The notes under the pieces are model-generated. The model saw nothing but the letters and a program-made list of their open reading frames with translations. It had not been told where the DNA came from and did no database searches. The position numbers were made by a program, and so were the translations under genes. From NCBI GenBank assembly GCA_964467455.1, contig CAYXQJ010000017.1:1-64000 (forward strand): a stretch of DNA of 64,000 bases, in the 5' to 3' direction. This DNA is from OLB6 sp964467455 (GTDB lineage: Bacteria; Bacteroidota; Ignavibacteria; Kapaibacteriales; Kapaibacteriaceae). Every line of letters begins with the position of its first letter. Positions within the stretch are counted from its first letter, which is position 1. Shown piece after piece: positions 50,217-57,226 of the stretch.

Positions 50217-50347
50217 TTTTCAGCTACCCCCCCCGCCCGAGCCAGCCGCAGGCTACTTGCCCCCAAGCCCGCCGCAGGCGTACCATCACCCCTGCCAAGG
50301 CAAGCTAATTTCCAGACCACGCCCCCCCACAGTGCGACGAGAACAAC

Positions 50348-50653
50348 ATGGCCAAGAAAAAGAAGGCAACACCAGGCAAGCAAAAGAGCCGGGACTACCA
50401 ATACTTCGATATGTGGCACAAAGAGCCACGCAAACTGCTCGAAGAAATCGATGGCATGAAGTCGATCCTCACCACCTACGCCGAGGAACTAGCCAACGAA
50501 GGCGACTACCGCATGGCAATGGCACTCGCAGTCACCAGCAGCCTCGCAACAATCGTCTACATCTTGGCACTAAAACAACTTCCACTCGAAAGCGAACTCA
50601 GCGACGAAGAAATCAGGGACACCATCACAAGGGTTGAGCAACTGGCCAGTTAA
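50348..50653 (+). CDS. small helical hypothetical protein
   Basis: A 101-residue protein. A lysine-rich start (M-A-K-K-K-K-A-T-P-G-K-Q-K), then helices (K-E-P-R-K-L-L-E-E-I-D-G-M-K; M-A-M-A-L-A-V-T-S-S-L-A-T-I-V-Y-I-L-A-L) with a moderately hydrophobic central stretch, and an acidic tail. It stands alone between two regulatory regions and lacks the shared leader of later genes. Unknown function. Confidence 0.5.
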   Translation: MAKKKKATPGKQKSRDYQYFDMWHKEPRKLLEEIDGMKSILTTYAEELANEGDYRMAMALAVTSSLATIVYILALKQLPLESELSDEEIRDTITRVEQLAS

Positions 50654-51157
50654 GACCGCCCAGGTTAACAGCGATTTGGGTCAAAAATTCCAGCCGCCGC
50701 ACAAATACCCATAACGCGGGCTCGCGGGGCCGCCACCCTACCCCCTCCCCCCGTCCGCCTAACTGCCGACCATTGCCCAGCTTACGGTTGTCCTCGATTT
50801 CGTCAGCAACTACCGTGCCACTGCCAGCCGTCAGGCATGCGTACCCAGCCCGAGGCGATTTTTTGACTCATCAAAATTGCATTTTTGACTCATCAAAATC
50901 TCATCACAACCTATTACCCCTCATACACTTGCAAGGTTTCAGCATAGTGGTGGGGGCTGGTGTGGAATTGTGGGGGAATAGTGGTGGGGCAGGGGGAGAA
51001 TAGGGGGCTGGTGCGGTGGTGGTGTGCGGTGTGGTGTGGCTGGCATCATGCCAGTGGTGGGGCAGTGGTGGGCTGGTGGGCTGGCAGTGAGCTCGGCTGG
51101 CTGGCTGGCAGTGGTGGGGCTGGAATTGAATCGGAATAGGTCACGAATAGCAGTGAT
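50654..51157. other. 504-base non-coding region with G-rich low complexity
   Basis: No convincing gene. After the paired palindromes at 50861-50898, the + strand becomes very G/T-rich from about 50945 to 51125 (repeated GTGGTGGGG and GGCTGGCTGG units), which could form G-quadruplexes or an R-loop. A frame beginning at 51024 only mirrors this bias. Confidence 0.5.
50861..50898. promoter_or_regulatory. paired identical palindromes, 22 bp apart
   Basis: TTTTGACTCATCAAAA occurs at 50861-50876 and again at 50883-50898. Each has TTTTGA/TCAAAA arms around CTCA. The 22-bp period places both on the same face of the helix, as for two cooperating repressor dimers. Each copy also contains a TTGACT hexamer resembling a -35 box, so the sites may cover a promoter for the rightward block. 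Confidence 0.65.
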
Positions 51158-51170
51158 GGGAGATCGGATT

Positions 51171-51428
51171 ATGGGTGGTGGTGGGAAGCGTAGGCGGGTT
51201 GTGAAAGCGCGCAGGGGGTTGGCGGCAATGCCGGCCGAGCGGTTGGCGGAAGTGGCACGGGCTGGCGGGCTGGCTGCGGCGGCAAGCTTGGGTGAGCTCG
51301 GCCGGCAGGAGCGGGCGCGCGCAGGCGGGCTGGCAATTGCTGGTCGGCCGCGGCGGCCGGGCGGCGGGCGGCCGAAGGGGAGTAGGAATAAGGTGAAGCC
51401 GGACGAGCTCGATCAGGCTAGCGAGTAG
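51171..51428 (+). CDS. small AT-hook-like basic protein
   Basis: Starting at ATG 51171 after GGGAGATC, the product has 85 residues: a basic start (G-G-K-R-R-R-V-V-K-A-R-R), two A-R-A-G-G-L-A motifs, and a C-terminal G-R-P-R-R-P-G-G-G-R-P-K-G-S-R-N-K, two AT-hook-like R-P/G-R-P elements. It is likely to bind DNA. The frame upstream of this ATG is low-complexity. First member of the leader-bearing series. Confidence 0.55.
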   Translation: MGGGGKRRRVVKARRGLAAMPAERLAEVARAGGLAAAASLGELGRQERARAGGLAIAGRPRRPGGGRPKGSRNKVKPDELDQASE

Positions 51429-51436
51429 CTGGCAGT

Positions 51437-51553
51437 CTATTCGGGGGCTGTTGGTGGGCTATTCCGGGCCCGTTGGCTGGGCTGGCGGGAAAGAATTTTG
51501 GGAGTATTTGAGTGCTGTTTTTAGGCTATTCGGTGGCTATTCTTGGCCTATTC
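51437..51553. promoter_or_regulatory. five CTATTC repeats, last three phased at 11 bp
   Basis: CTATTC occurs at 51437, 51459, 51526, 51537 and 51548. The last three are exactly 11 bases apart, one helical turn, and are followed by an AT-rich stretch (AAAATATAAG). The arrangement suggests cooperative binding by an activator or initiator protein. The 233-base space holds no gene. Confidence 0.55.
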
Positions 51554-51661
51554 TGAAAATATAAGCTTGCAATGGGGACGGACGGACGATAGATTTTCGG
51601 TGTGGGCTGGCGAGCACTACCGCCGGCCGAGAAGTAGCACTAGAGAATGGGAGATTGGACA

Positions 51662-51907
51662 ATGGCCAAGAATATTGAATTCGCTTGGCGGTACGAACAA
51701 TGGCAGCGCGATTGTTTGGATGAGTACAACGAAAGATTCTGCGAAAATCGGGAATACTGTGAACCGCCCGAGCATGATGTAGACCCAGGCCTGATTGTCG
51801 AATTCGGTGAAGACGGGTCCGCCTATCCGCACGGCATTGGTGGCACAAGCCATATTCCCGATGCCGTGAAGCCATGGCGAGAATCAGAGTGGTTTGTAGC
51901 ACGGTAA
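51662..51907 (+). CDS. small acidic hypothetical protein
   Basis: ATG 51662 follows GGGAGATTGGACA. The product has 81 residues, M-A-K-N-I-E-F-A-W-R-Y-E-Q-W then Cys-containing acidic segments (D-C-L-D-E-Y-N, N-R-E-Y-C-E-P-P-E-H) and a C-terminal W-R-E-S-E-W-F. No family was recognised. The upstream frame to 51647 only adds the leader. Confidence 0.5.
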   Translation: MAKNIEFAWRYEQWQRDCLDEYNERFCENREYCEPPEHDVDPGLIVEFGEDGSAYPHGIGGTSHIPDAVKPWRESEWFVAR

Positions 51908-52024
51908 CGCGCACCGATCTAAGCGCCGTTGGGGTTGCGGCGCTTTGTTCGGTATGCGTTTACGATCGATCGACGGATTTAGGCGCGCATCACTACTCGC
52001 GCCGCCACTATGGGAGATCAGACA

Positions 52025-52675
52025 ATGGCCAGTTTGTTCGAGCGGTATCGGCCGCGCGTATGGGGTGATGTAGTTGGGCAGGACAAAGCGGTGGGGATTG
52101 TTGAGAGATTGCGCGGTGGGGCTGGGCTGGGTGGCCGAGCGTTTTGGCTGGCTGGGCCCAGTGGCACGGGGAAGACCACGATTGCGAAGCTGATTGCGGC
52201 CGAGCTGGCGGACGATTATGCGACGGAGGAAATCGTCGGGCGCGATGTTTGCGCTGCGGATTTTGCGCGATGGGCGCGGCAATTTAGGATTCGGCCGATC
52301 GGCGATAAGGCGGGCTGGGCGATTGTCGTTAATGAAGCGCACGGTGTGCGCAGGGATTGTATTGAGAGATTTTTAGACTTGCTGGAAACATTGCCGCCAT
52401 TTGTGGTGTTTGTCTTCACGACGACGAATGATGGGGCTGACCGGTTATTCGACGAACAAGCTGACGCGCCGGCTTTCGCTAGTCGGTGTGTCAGTTTGCC
52501 GATGGCGCGCCGAGATCTGGCGAAAGCTTTCGCCGAGCGCGCCCGGGAGATCGCGCAGGCGGAAGGATTGGACGGCCAGCCCGTGGAAGCTTACGTAAAG
52601 CTTGCGCAGAAGTATAAGAATAACTTCCGCGCAATGCTGGGGGAGATTGAAAACGGCGGAATGCTGCCGGATTAG
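52025..52675 (+). CDS. clamp-loader-like AAA+ ATPase
   Basis: A 216-residue protein. L-F-E-R-Y-R-P-R-V-W-G-D-V-V-G-Q opens it as in RFC-small/DnaX proteins; Walker A G-P-S-G-T-G-K-T is at 44-51, Walker B-like V-V-N-E-A-H at 101-106 (Asn where Asp normally binds Mg), sensor 1 F-T-T-T-N-D at 131-136, and the clamp-loader S-R-C motif at 153-155. It ends soon after the lid domain, with no collar domain. Phage loaders usually need a second subunit and a clamp, neither visible here. It could recruit a host sliding clamp. The leader GGGAGATCAGACA precedes it. Confidence 0.82.
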   Translation: MASLFERYRPRVWGDVVGQDKAVGIVERLRGGAGLGGRAFWLAGPSGTGKTTIAKLIAAELADDYATEEIVGRDVCAADFARWARQFRIRPIGDKAGWAIVVNEAHGVRRDCIERFLDLLETLPPFVVFVFTTTNDGADRLFDEQADAPAFASRCVSLPMARRDLAKAFAERAREIAQAEGLDGQPVEAYVKLAQKYKNNFRAMLGEIENGGMLPD

Positions 52676-52804
52676 GTAGGGAATAGGGCCCGATTGTGCG
52701 CCGCGGGGTGGTAGCGCGGCGCCATGTCGGTTCCTATTGGGGTGGACAATTGCGGGCCGCGCGCGTCACTACCGCGCCGGGCCGCCACTATGGGAGATCA
52801 GACA

Positions 52805-53056
52805 ATGGCGCGAATTGAAATGGCGCTGCACTACCCATTAGGTGGTAACACAATCAAAGTTTTTCGTGACAGCCCACTATTCGATGGGCGCAGGTGGTGG
52901 CAGCTCGGGGATAGCGCGCTGCGGGAATTGTACGTTTGCACTTATGAGCTCGGGCCCGTCGATGATCGAGGCGAATATGATGGCTCGATTCGGCAATGGG
53001 CAGCGCAGGCGCGCGAGTTGGTGGACCGCCATAAGGGTTGTGTTTTTGTGTATTAA
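52805..53056 (+). CDS. small hypothetical protein
   Basis: ATG 52805 follows the shared leader. The product has 83 residues, mixed beta/alpha, M-A-R-I-E-M-A-L-H-Y-P-L then R-R-W-W-Q-L-G-D-S-A-L-R-E-L and a C-terminal R-H-K-G-C-V-F-V-Y. No family was recognised. The 129 bases before it contain several GC-rich inverted repeats. Confidence 0.5.
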   Translation: MARIEMALHYPLGGNTIKVFRDSPLFDGRRWWQLGDSALRELYVCTYELGPVDDRGEYDGSIRQWAAQARELVDRHKGCVFVY

Positions 53057-53100
53057 CGGGCCCGATCGGGCCGCCACTACTACTACGGGGAGATCGAGCG

Positions 53101-53352
53101 ATGAAAAGCGCGGCAGAATCGAGATTGCGCGGCGCGGAGCTGGTTGAGCACTTGAATCGAGCACTTGCCAGCGGGCGCACGGTTTGGATTTTATCCCATC
53201 TTCGCGCGTGGGAAGTATCAGCGAAGACAGCGGCGAAGTGGGAAGCCAGCGGGCGCCCTATCTTCAAGGCGAGCGCGGATGGCGCGAACGCGCTTATGGG
53301 CCAGGGCAAGGACTACGTGTGCATCGATTGGTCGGGCTGGCGGATTGTGTAG
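53101..53352 (+). CDS. small basic hypothetical protein
   Basis: ATG 53101 with leader GGGGAGATCGAGCG. The product has 83 residues: helical start (E-L-V-E-H-L-N-R-A-L-A-S-G), V-W-I-L-S-H-L-R-A-W-E-V-S then K-D-Y-V-C-I-D-W-S-G-W. A 14-bp palindrome GGCCCGATCGGGCC (53059-53072) lies directly upstream. Function unknown. Confidence 0.5.
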   Translation: MKSAAESRLRGAELVEHLNRALASGRTVWILSHLRAWEVSAKTAAKWEASGRPIFKASADGANALMGQGKDYVCIDWSGWRIV

Positions 53353-53436
53353 GTGACAGGGCCCGTCGCGCGCCGATCTGCCAGGCGGCGCGCCATCGGT
53401 TTCTGTTTCGGGGAGCACTACTGAGGGAGATTTACC

Positions 53437-53673
53437 ATGTCGATCGAAGCATATAGCGCGAACGAAGTACGCGAGGGGCTGGAGCTGCCGGCCGATTGCC
53501 ATTGTGAATGCGACGGCTGCCACGCGGAGGCGCCATGCTGGGTGGACCTGCGCGAGCCTGGTGAGTGGGCGTATTGCGAGAAGTGCTGGACAAAAATCGC
53601 GTGGAAGCTCGAACGGCGCGCGGCACAGCGGATTACAGCTCGCGGGTTCCGCGACTTTGAATATCTGGACTAG
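53437..53673 (+). CDS. small cysteine-rich zinc protein
   Basis: ATG 53437 with leader GGGAGATTTACC. The product has 78 residues with C-H-C-E-C-D-G-C, E-A-P-C-W-V-D and Y-C-E-K-C-W: seven Cys, enough for one or two zinc sites. A basic helix (L-E-R-R-A-A-Q-R-I-T-A-R) ends the protein. Probably binds nucleic acid or a host protein; no family was recognised. Confidence 0.6.
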   Translation: MSIEAYSANEVREGLELPADCHCECDGCHAEAPCWVDLREPGEWAYCEKCWTKIAWKLERRAAQRITARGFRDFEYLD

Positions 53674-53757
53674 AAACCTTCCCGCCAACGGGCCGCGAGG
53701 GGCGCGCGGCCTGCTGCGGGGCGGTTTCCAGCAGCACTACAAAGGGAGATCCGAACA

Positions 53758-54006
53758 ATGGCACGATTCAACGAAGGAGATCGCGTCGAACTAATCAGCG
53801 CGACGATGGTTTACGGGCCGCCATTCGACTTGAAGACGAAGCAACCGGCGCCACAATTCGGCCGGCAGTGGCGAATGGTTGGCGAGATCGGCACAGTCGA
53901 GCGCGTTATCGGCGGCCGGCTGCTGGTGCGATTTGAGAACGGCGGCAAGTATGCAGGGGCCTGGGTGGACGTGGATAGGGTCCGGGCGGTTGCGGCTGCA
54001 AAATAA
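53758..54006 (+). CDS. small SH3-like beta-barrel protein
   Basis: ATG 53758 with leader GGGAGATCCGAACA. The product has 82 residues. F-N-E-G-D-R-V-E-L-I-S-A, then G-E-I-G-T-V-E-R-V-I-G-G-R-L-L-V-R-F-E-N-G-G-K and W-V-D-V-D-R-V form the strand pattern of KOW/SH3-like barrels seen in small phage and ribosomal-type proteins. No enzymatic site is expected. Confidence 0.55.
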   Translation: MARFNEGDRVELISATMVYGPPFDLKTKQPAPQFGRQWRMVGEIGTVERVIGGRLLVRFENGGKYAGAWVDVDRVRAVAAAK

Positions 54007-54093
54007 TTAGCTTGCAATAGCCCCGCAGCACGATAGGATTAGGGGCGAGGGTTGGTTGAGCACTACTTACCACGAACGAAGGGAGATCATGCG

Positions 54094-54276
54094 ATGCGAT
54101 TGACGATCACGATGGACCTGGACAATGCCGCGTTTGAGGATGGAGGCGGCCAGGAAATCACGCGGATATTGACAGACCTATGCCGCAAATTGCCCGACGA
54201 AATCTGCGAAGGCAATCGGGCACTGTTCGACATCAACGGCAACCGCGTAGGCACGGCCGAGATCGTCCAAGGCTAA
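54094..54276 (+). CDS. small hypothetical protein
   Basis: ATG 54094 follows GGGAGATCATGCG. The product has 60 residues: beta start (M-R-L-T-I-T-M-D-L-D-N), helix (E-I-T-R-I-L-T-D-L-C-R-K-L) and two strands (A-L-F-D-I-N-G-N-R-V-G). The helix followed by D-I-N-G-N is a compact ferredoxin-like hint. Widespread in phage early regions in my memory, without known function. Confidence 0.5.
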   Translation: MRLTITMDLDNAAFEDGGGQEITRILTDLCRKLPDEICEGNRALFDINGNRVGTAEIVQG

Positions 54277-54280
54277 CGCG

Positions 54281-54319
54281 ATCCCGCGGAGGGCCGCCAC
54301 GGTGGCCCCGAGCATGGGT
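54281..54319. repeat. intergenic GC-rich hairpin repeat, copy 1
   Basis: The 39 bases beginning ATCCCGCGGAGGGCCGCC and ending GGCCCCGAGCATGGGTT are nearly the same as 55770-55807. The inner GGGCC/GGCCC arms form a hairpin right after a stop codon and are followed by a T-rich tract (TTTCGTTTTG), so it may act as a weak terminator before the next leader. Confidence 0.6.
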
Positions 54320-54354
54320 TTCGTTTTGCTGAGCACTACCAAAGGGAGAACACG

Positions 54355-54756
54355 ATGACGATTCAGGAATTTATTGAGCAGGCAAACTTAACGATGAGCG
54401 TCGAATATGCGGCCAGCAACCCACACATGGAGGAGGATCGCAAGCATCCGATGGATCACTGGGCGTGCCGGATCACTGACGGCGCGAACGTGATGGAGCT
54501 CGTTTTCTCCAAGGGCCAGGGCCATCACAGCGAAGAACCGCAGCTCGACGAGGTTCTAGATTGTCTGGCAAGCGATGCGGCCAGCATTCAGGACGGCGCC
54601 AGTTTCGAGGATTGGGCCGCCGATCTTGGGTACGACACGGACAGCCGCAAGGCTGAGCGCACGTATCAGGCCGTGAAGGATCAGGCCGAGAAGTTGCGCG
54701 CGTTGCTGGGCGATGACAACTACGAGCGTTTACTGTGGGAGATCGAGCGACTGTAA
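54355..54756 (+). CDS. conserved phage protein (MTIQEFIEQ family), unknown function
   Basis: A 133-residue protein. M-T-I-Q-E-F-I-E-Q-A then M-D-H-W-A-C-R-I, F-S-K-G-Q-G, D-E-V-L-D-C-L-A-S-D-A and G-Y-D-T-D-S-R-K-A-E-R-T-Y form a pattern I recognise from many actinobacterial and environmental phages; its function is unknown. The C-terminus is helical (A-L-L-G-D-D-N-Y-E-R-L-L). Leader GGGAGAACACG with GAGCACTAC just upstream. Confidence 0.7.
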   Translation: MTIQEFIEQANLTMSVEYAASNPHMEEDRKHPMDHWACRITDGANVMELVFSKGQGHHSEEPQLDEVLDCLASDAASIQDGASFEDWAADLGYDTDSRKAERTYQAVKDQAEKLRALLGDDNYERLLWEIERL

Positions 54757-54836
54757 ACGCCACCCAGCCGCGGCGCCTCACCTGCAAGGGATCGAGGCGC
54801 CGAAACTGGTTCGCGTTTCCTGCGGAACACCACACC

Positions 54837-55232
54837 ATGCCACTACACCCACGATTTACCGCCGCTGACTTGCTCGCGCCGATCGGCAAACTTGTCTACT
54901 TGCGCCTACAACGGCGCGGGGGCAAGAGTTGCGGCGGTGTGGATGCCAGCGAAGCGAACGGCAGCGAGTGGGTAGCATTCGAGGGGACCGTGACGGACGT
55001 TGACGCGGCCGGCCGCGTGCGAGTCGAGCCAGTGGCCGGCGAGGGGTTCATCTGGGGCAGTGCCGCCAGTTTTCCGCTGGCGGCCGATATTGACGCAGCA
55101 CTACTCCGGCCCGAGGCCAATGCTCGCCTGGCAGGGCTGGGATTAAAAAAGAGCGAGCCGGGAGATCGAGGGGAAAGAGAAGATGGCACCGTATTCGGAC
55201 GCCCAATTGAAGGAGATCAAGGCCAACATTAA
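54837..55232 (+). CDS. hypothetical beta-barrel-like protein
   Basis: I choose ATG 54837 (M-P-L-H-P-R-F-T-A-A-D-L), since the upstream frame runs over the previous stop. The product has 131 residues with strands (G-K-L-V-Y-L-R-L-Q; V-A-F-E-G-T-V-T-D-V; R-V-R-V-E-P-V) and a polar tail. It lacks the GGGAGATC leader, one of few exceptions, and overlaps the next gene by 50 bases. Confidence 0.5.
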   Translation: MPLHPRFTAADLLAPIGKLVYLRLQRRGGKSCGGVDASEANGSEWVAFEGTVTDVDAAGRVRVEPVAGEGFIWGSAASFPLAADIDAALLRPEANARLAGLGLKKSEPGDRGEREDGTVFGRPIEGDQGQH

Positions 55233-55383
55233 GAAGATGGCCGCCAATAAGCCGCATTTGGTGCGCGAGCGAGTTGGGTACTACCTGGACTTGGCGACGG
55301 ACGCGCACGAGCGGAACGACGACGCGACTTGCTACGAGTGGATACAGCACGCGAAGGAGCAGGCGCATCATCGGCACGGGTAA
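55183..55383 (+). CDS. small helical hypothetical protein
   Basis: A 66-residue protein, M-A-P-Y-S-D-A-Q-L-K-E-I-K-A-N-I then G-Y-Y-L-D-L-A-T-D-A-H-E-R-N-D and a His-rich end. GGGAGATC lies 23 bases upstream inside the previous gene, with a second purine-rich site (GAGGGG) closer. Mostly helical; function unknown. Confidence 0.5.
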   Translation: MAPYSDAQLKEIKANIKKMAANKPHLVRERVGYYLDLATDAHERNDDATCYEWIQHAKEQAHHRHG

Positions 55384-55431
55384 GACGGGCAAGAGTTGAG
55401 CACTACCAAAGCACTACGGGAGATTGAAACC

Positions 55432-55764
55432 ATGAACACGAACACGACGAGCGAGGCGAGCGCCGCCACTACGCCGATAACGATAACCGGCAGGGCGCTG
55501 ACACCCTACGCGCTGCCGATGGTGCACCTCGGCGGGACTTCGCGGGGCCGACTGATTCAACAACGAACGATGGCCGCCCATGCCGTCGAAATGGCCGCCA
55601 AGGCCGTTGAAATGACCGCACCACTGCTGAAAGACTTTGTTTTATATGAAGACGCTACGGCCCGGCTGGAAGTGGCCAGGATCGCCACGGCGGCGCGATT
55701 GAACACGCTGGGCGAGATCGCACGGCAGTTGATGGCCGAGGCCGAGGCAATCGAGAAGCAGTAA
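55432..55764 (+). CDS. small helical hypothetical protein
   Basis: ATG 55432 after two tandem CACTAC copies and GGGAGATTGAAACC. The product has 110 residues: a Thr/Ser-rich start, a P-Y-A-L-P-M-V-H-L-G-G-T-S-R-G block, then a long helix (A-H-A-V-E-M-A-A-K-A-V-E-M) and another to the end. Repeats A-V-E-M-A/T suggest a coiled coil. No family was recognised. Confidence 0.5.
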   Translation: MNTNTTSEASAATTPITITGRALTPYALPMVHLGGTSRGRLIQQRTMAAHAVEMAAKAVEMTAPLLKDFVLYEDATARLEVARIATAARLNTLGEIARQLMAEAEAIEKQ

Positions 55765-55769
55765 ACCCC

Positions 55770-55807
55770 ATCCCGCGGAGGGCCGCCAAGCGGCCCCGAG
55801 CATGGAT
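55770..55807. repeat. intergenic GC-rich hairpin repeat, copy 2
   Basis: Nearly identical to 54281-54319 over 38 bases (ATCCCGCGGAGGGCCGCC then CGGCCCCGAGCATGG). It lies 6 bases after a stop codon, as copy 1 does, followed within 45 bases by a GGGAGATT leader. Two such copies 1.5 kb apart could recombine and delete the genes between. Confidence 0.6.
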
Positions 55808-55863
55808 TGGGTTGACACAGCCCCGGTGTTCAGGGGCAGGACGCTTTAGACTGGGAGATTGAC

Positions 55864-56217
55864 ATGACGACGAAAACGACAAAGGCCAAGGTAACACTGG
55901 CTGAGCGTGAGGATGTCGCGCGCGAATACGGCTTTGATGGAGTGTTAGCAATCGTGGATCACGAGACGCACGGCCGGCTACTTATCGCTGACGGATACGG
56001 AGGAGAGGGCCAGCCTCGCGGCGGTTGCGTGCGATGGGAGCACGGTGGCGTGTGGCAGCTCAAGTCGAACGACACGCTCCAGTCGCTCCGAAACGGCGAG
56101 TGGAACGACTGTGCGACATTGCTTGATGCCGTGTGCCACGGCGAAGACCGATCGCGGCCCGTGCTGGACTTCTCCGGCAACGCGATCGCTAACGTAGCAA
56201 AAGCCGCGGGCCTGTAG
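55864..56217 (+). CDS. conserved small phage protein
   Basis: A 117-residue protein with leader GGGAGATTGAC but no CACTAC. V-T-L-A-E-R-E-D-V-A-R-E-Y-G-F-D-G then V-D-H-E-T-H-G-R-L-L-I-A-D-G and V-C-H-G-E-D-R-S-R-P-V-L-D-F suggest a compact alpha/beta domain. I recall similar small proteins in phage early regions. Role unknown. Confidence 0.55.
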   Translation: MTTKTTKAKVTLAEREDVAREYGFDGVLAIVDHETHGRLLIADGYGGEGQPRGGCVRWEHGGVWQLKSNDTLQSLRNGEWNDCATLLDAVCHGEDRSRPVLDFSGNAIANVAKAAGL

Positions 56218-56263
56218 TCCTTTTTTGTACCGACAACAGCACTACTCAAACGGGAGATCGAGG

Positions 56264-56641
56264 ATGGGAACGAATCACACGCAAGGCGAGTGGAAAGGGC
56301 AGGCTGGGCCAGATGATGCAATCTGGATCAAGGCCGAAGGATTCGGGCCGCCAGGAACGCCACTGGCCAAGGTTTACTTGCGGGCTGTTGAGGGGCACTA
56401 CCCGCAGTCGTCGTATGCCGAGCGAGACGCTAACGCGATGCTGATCGAGAAGGCGCCCGCCATGTACGAAAAGCTTATCGCGGTCGTCGATGATCTCGAT
56501 TGGGATCTAGACGACTACGACACCCCATACAACATGGATGACGTAATTCATCTTGCCGAGCATCTTCGTTCGATTGCTAGCTGGGTGGTAAAGGAATTGC
56601 GCCCGGCCGTCGAGGGGAAGGCGGTGCAGCATGACGCCTAG
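56264..56641 (+). CDS. hypothetical protein of a common phage type
   Basis: ATG 56264 after GAGGATCG-free leader GGGAGATCGAGG. The product has 125 residues: T-Q-G-E-W-K-G-Q-A-G-P-D at the start and E-R-D-A-N-A-M-L-I-E-K-A-P-A-M-Y-E-K-L in the middle, a layout seen in many small phage proteins where the second part is a helix hairpin. The C-terminal helix follows. Function unknown. Its stop overlaps the next start. Confidence 0.55.
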   Translation: MGTNHTQGEWKGQAGPDDAIWIKAEGFGPPGTPLAKVYLRAVEGHYPQSSYAERDANAMLIEKAPAMYEKLIAVVDDLDWDLDDYDTPYNMDDVIHLAEHLRSIASWVVKELRPAVEGKAVQHDA

Positions 56642-56846
56642 CACTGCCACAACGCACTACATCAAGGCCCGCGCGACCGGCGCAAAGCAATGGCAATACA
56701 TCACGCGATGGGGCGGACTCAACCGGTTGCGAGTTCATGCCGGGGAATACACCGAGGAGGAGGCAATCCGCAAGGCCGCAACAGTGCGCTCAGGATGGGA
56801 ATTCCGCGCCGTCGCCATGCCCAAGCCGAAGGACGGTGCCCCATGA
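56631..56846 (+). CDS. small hypothetical protein
   Basis: A 71-residue protein starting 11 bases inside the previous gene: H-Y-I-K-A-R-A-T-G-A-K-Q-W-Q-Y-I-T-R-W-G-G then E-E-A-I-R-K-A-A-T-V-R. A beta-hairpin plus helix is likely. No leader, consistent with coupled translation. Function unknown. Confidence 0.5.
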   Translation: MTPSTATTHYIKARATGAKQWQYITRWGGLNRLRVHAGEYTEEEAIRKAATVRSGWEFRAVAMPKPKDGAP

Positions 56847-57226
56847 TGCAGCTATCCCTATTCGACAAGCCGGCACCACCACGGGCCGCCACGGCCGCCG
56901 GCCTGCAACGCTTCACCGAATATCGCATCGGTGAACGCTCGCTACTCACGCCCGGCACCATCTTCCGCGCGACAGGCGGGCCGTACTATGAAGTCCTGCA
57001 ACCGGACGGAACCACGGCGCGCATGTCGATGGGCGACAAGGGCCCCTACAAGTTCCGCGCGTACTGCGAGCAGGGCCGCCACAAGTGGATCGAGGCCTGG
57101 GGGCGCGATGGTTTTTGCGTGCTGCCGTTGGTGAGCGATGGGAGAAGCCCGGCATTGCCGAAGCTGGTACGCAGGGAGTACAAGGTTAAGGGGCGGGTGA
57201 GAAGGAAGGAGCGGCGGGGACGATGA
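56843..57226 (+). CDS. hypothetical protein with basic tail
   Basis: ATG 56843 overlaps the previous stop (ATGA). The product has 127 residues. M-M-Q-L-S-L-F-D-K-P begins like several recombination proteins, with an L-S-L-F-D motif that resembles a sliding-clamp binding peptide (QLxLF). The middle is beta-rich (G-T-I-F-R-A-T-G-G-P-Y-Y-E-V) and the end is Lys/Arg-rich (R-R-K-E-R-R-G-R). The clamp-binding idea is an inference only. Confidence 0.5.
   Translation: MMQLSLFDKPAPPRAATAAGLQRFTEYRIGERSLLTPGTIFRATGGPYYEVLQPDGTTARMSMGDKGPYKFRAYCEQGRHKWIEAWGRDGFCVLPLVSDGRSPALPKLVRREYKVKGRVRRKERRGR

Larger units (their letters stand above)
51158..56263 (+). repeat. repeated start-associated leader before about 13 genes
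   Basis: GGGAGAT (once GGGAGAA), normally 11-14 bases before the ATG, occurs at 51158, 51649, 52012, 52792, 53088, 53425, 53744, 54081, 54344, 55160, 55418, 55853 and 56252. A second block, CACTAC (often GAGCACTAC), lies further upstream at 51615, 51991, 52767, 53075, 53416, 53735, 54061, 54334, 55401, 55412 and 56240. GGGAG acts as the ribosome site; the extra conservation of GAGCACTAC and ATC goes beyond that need. Genes whose starts overlap the previous stop lack the leader. It resembles in concept the start-associated sequences of some mycobacteriophages. Confidence 0.8.

Noticed and set aside
51024..51170. Upstream part of the 134-residue frame
   Set aside because: It translates a G/T-rich low-complexity stretch; the leader GGGAGATC fixes the start at 51171.
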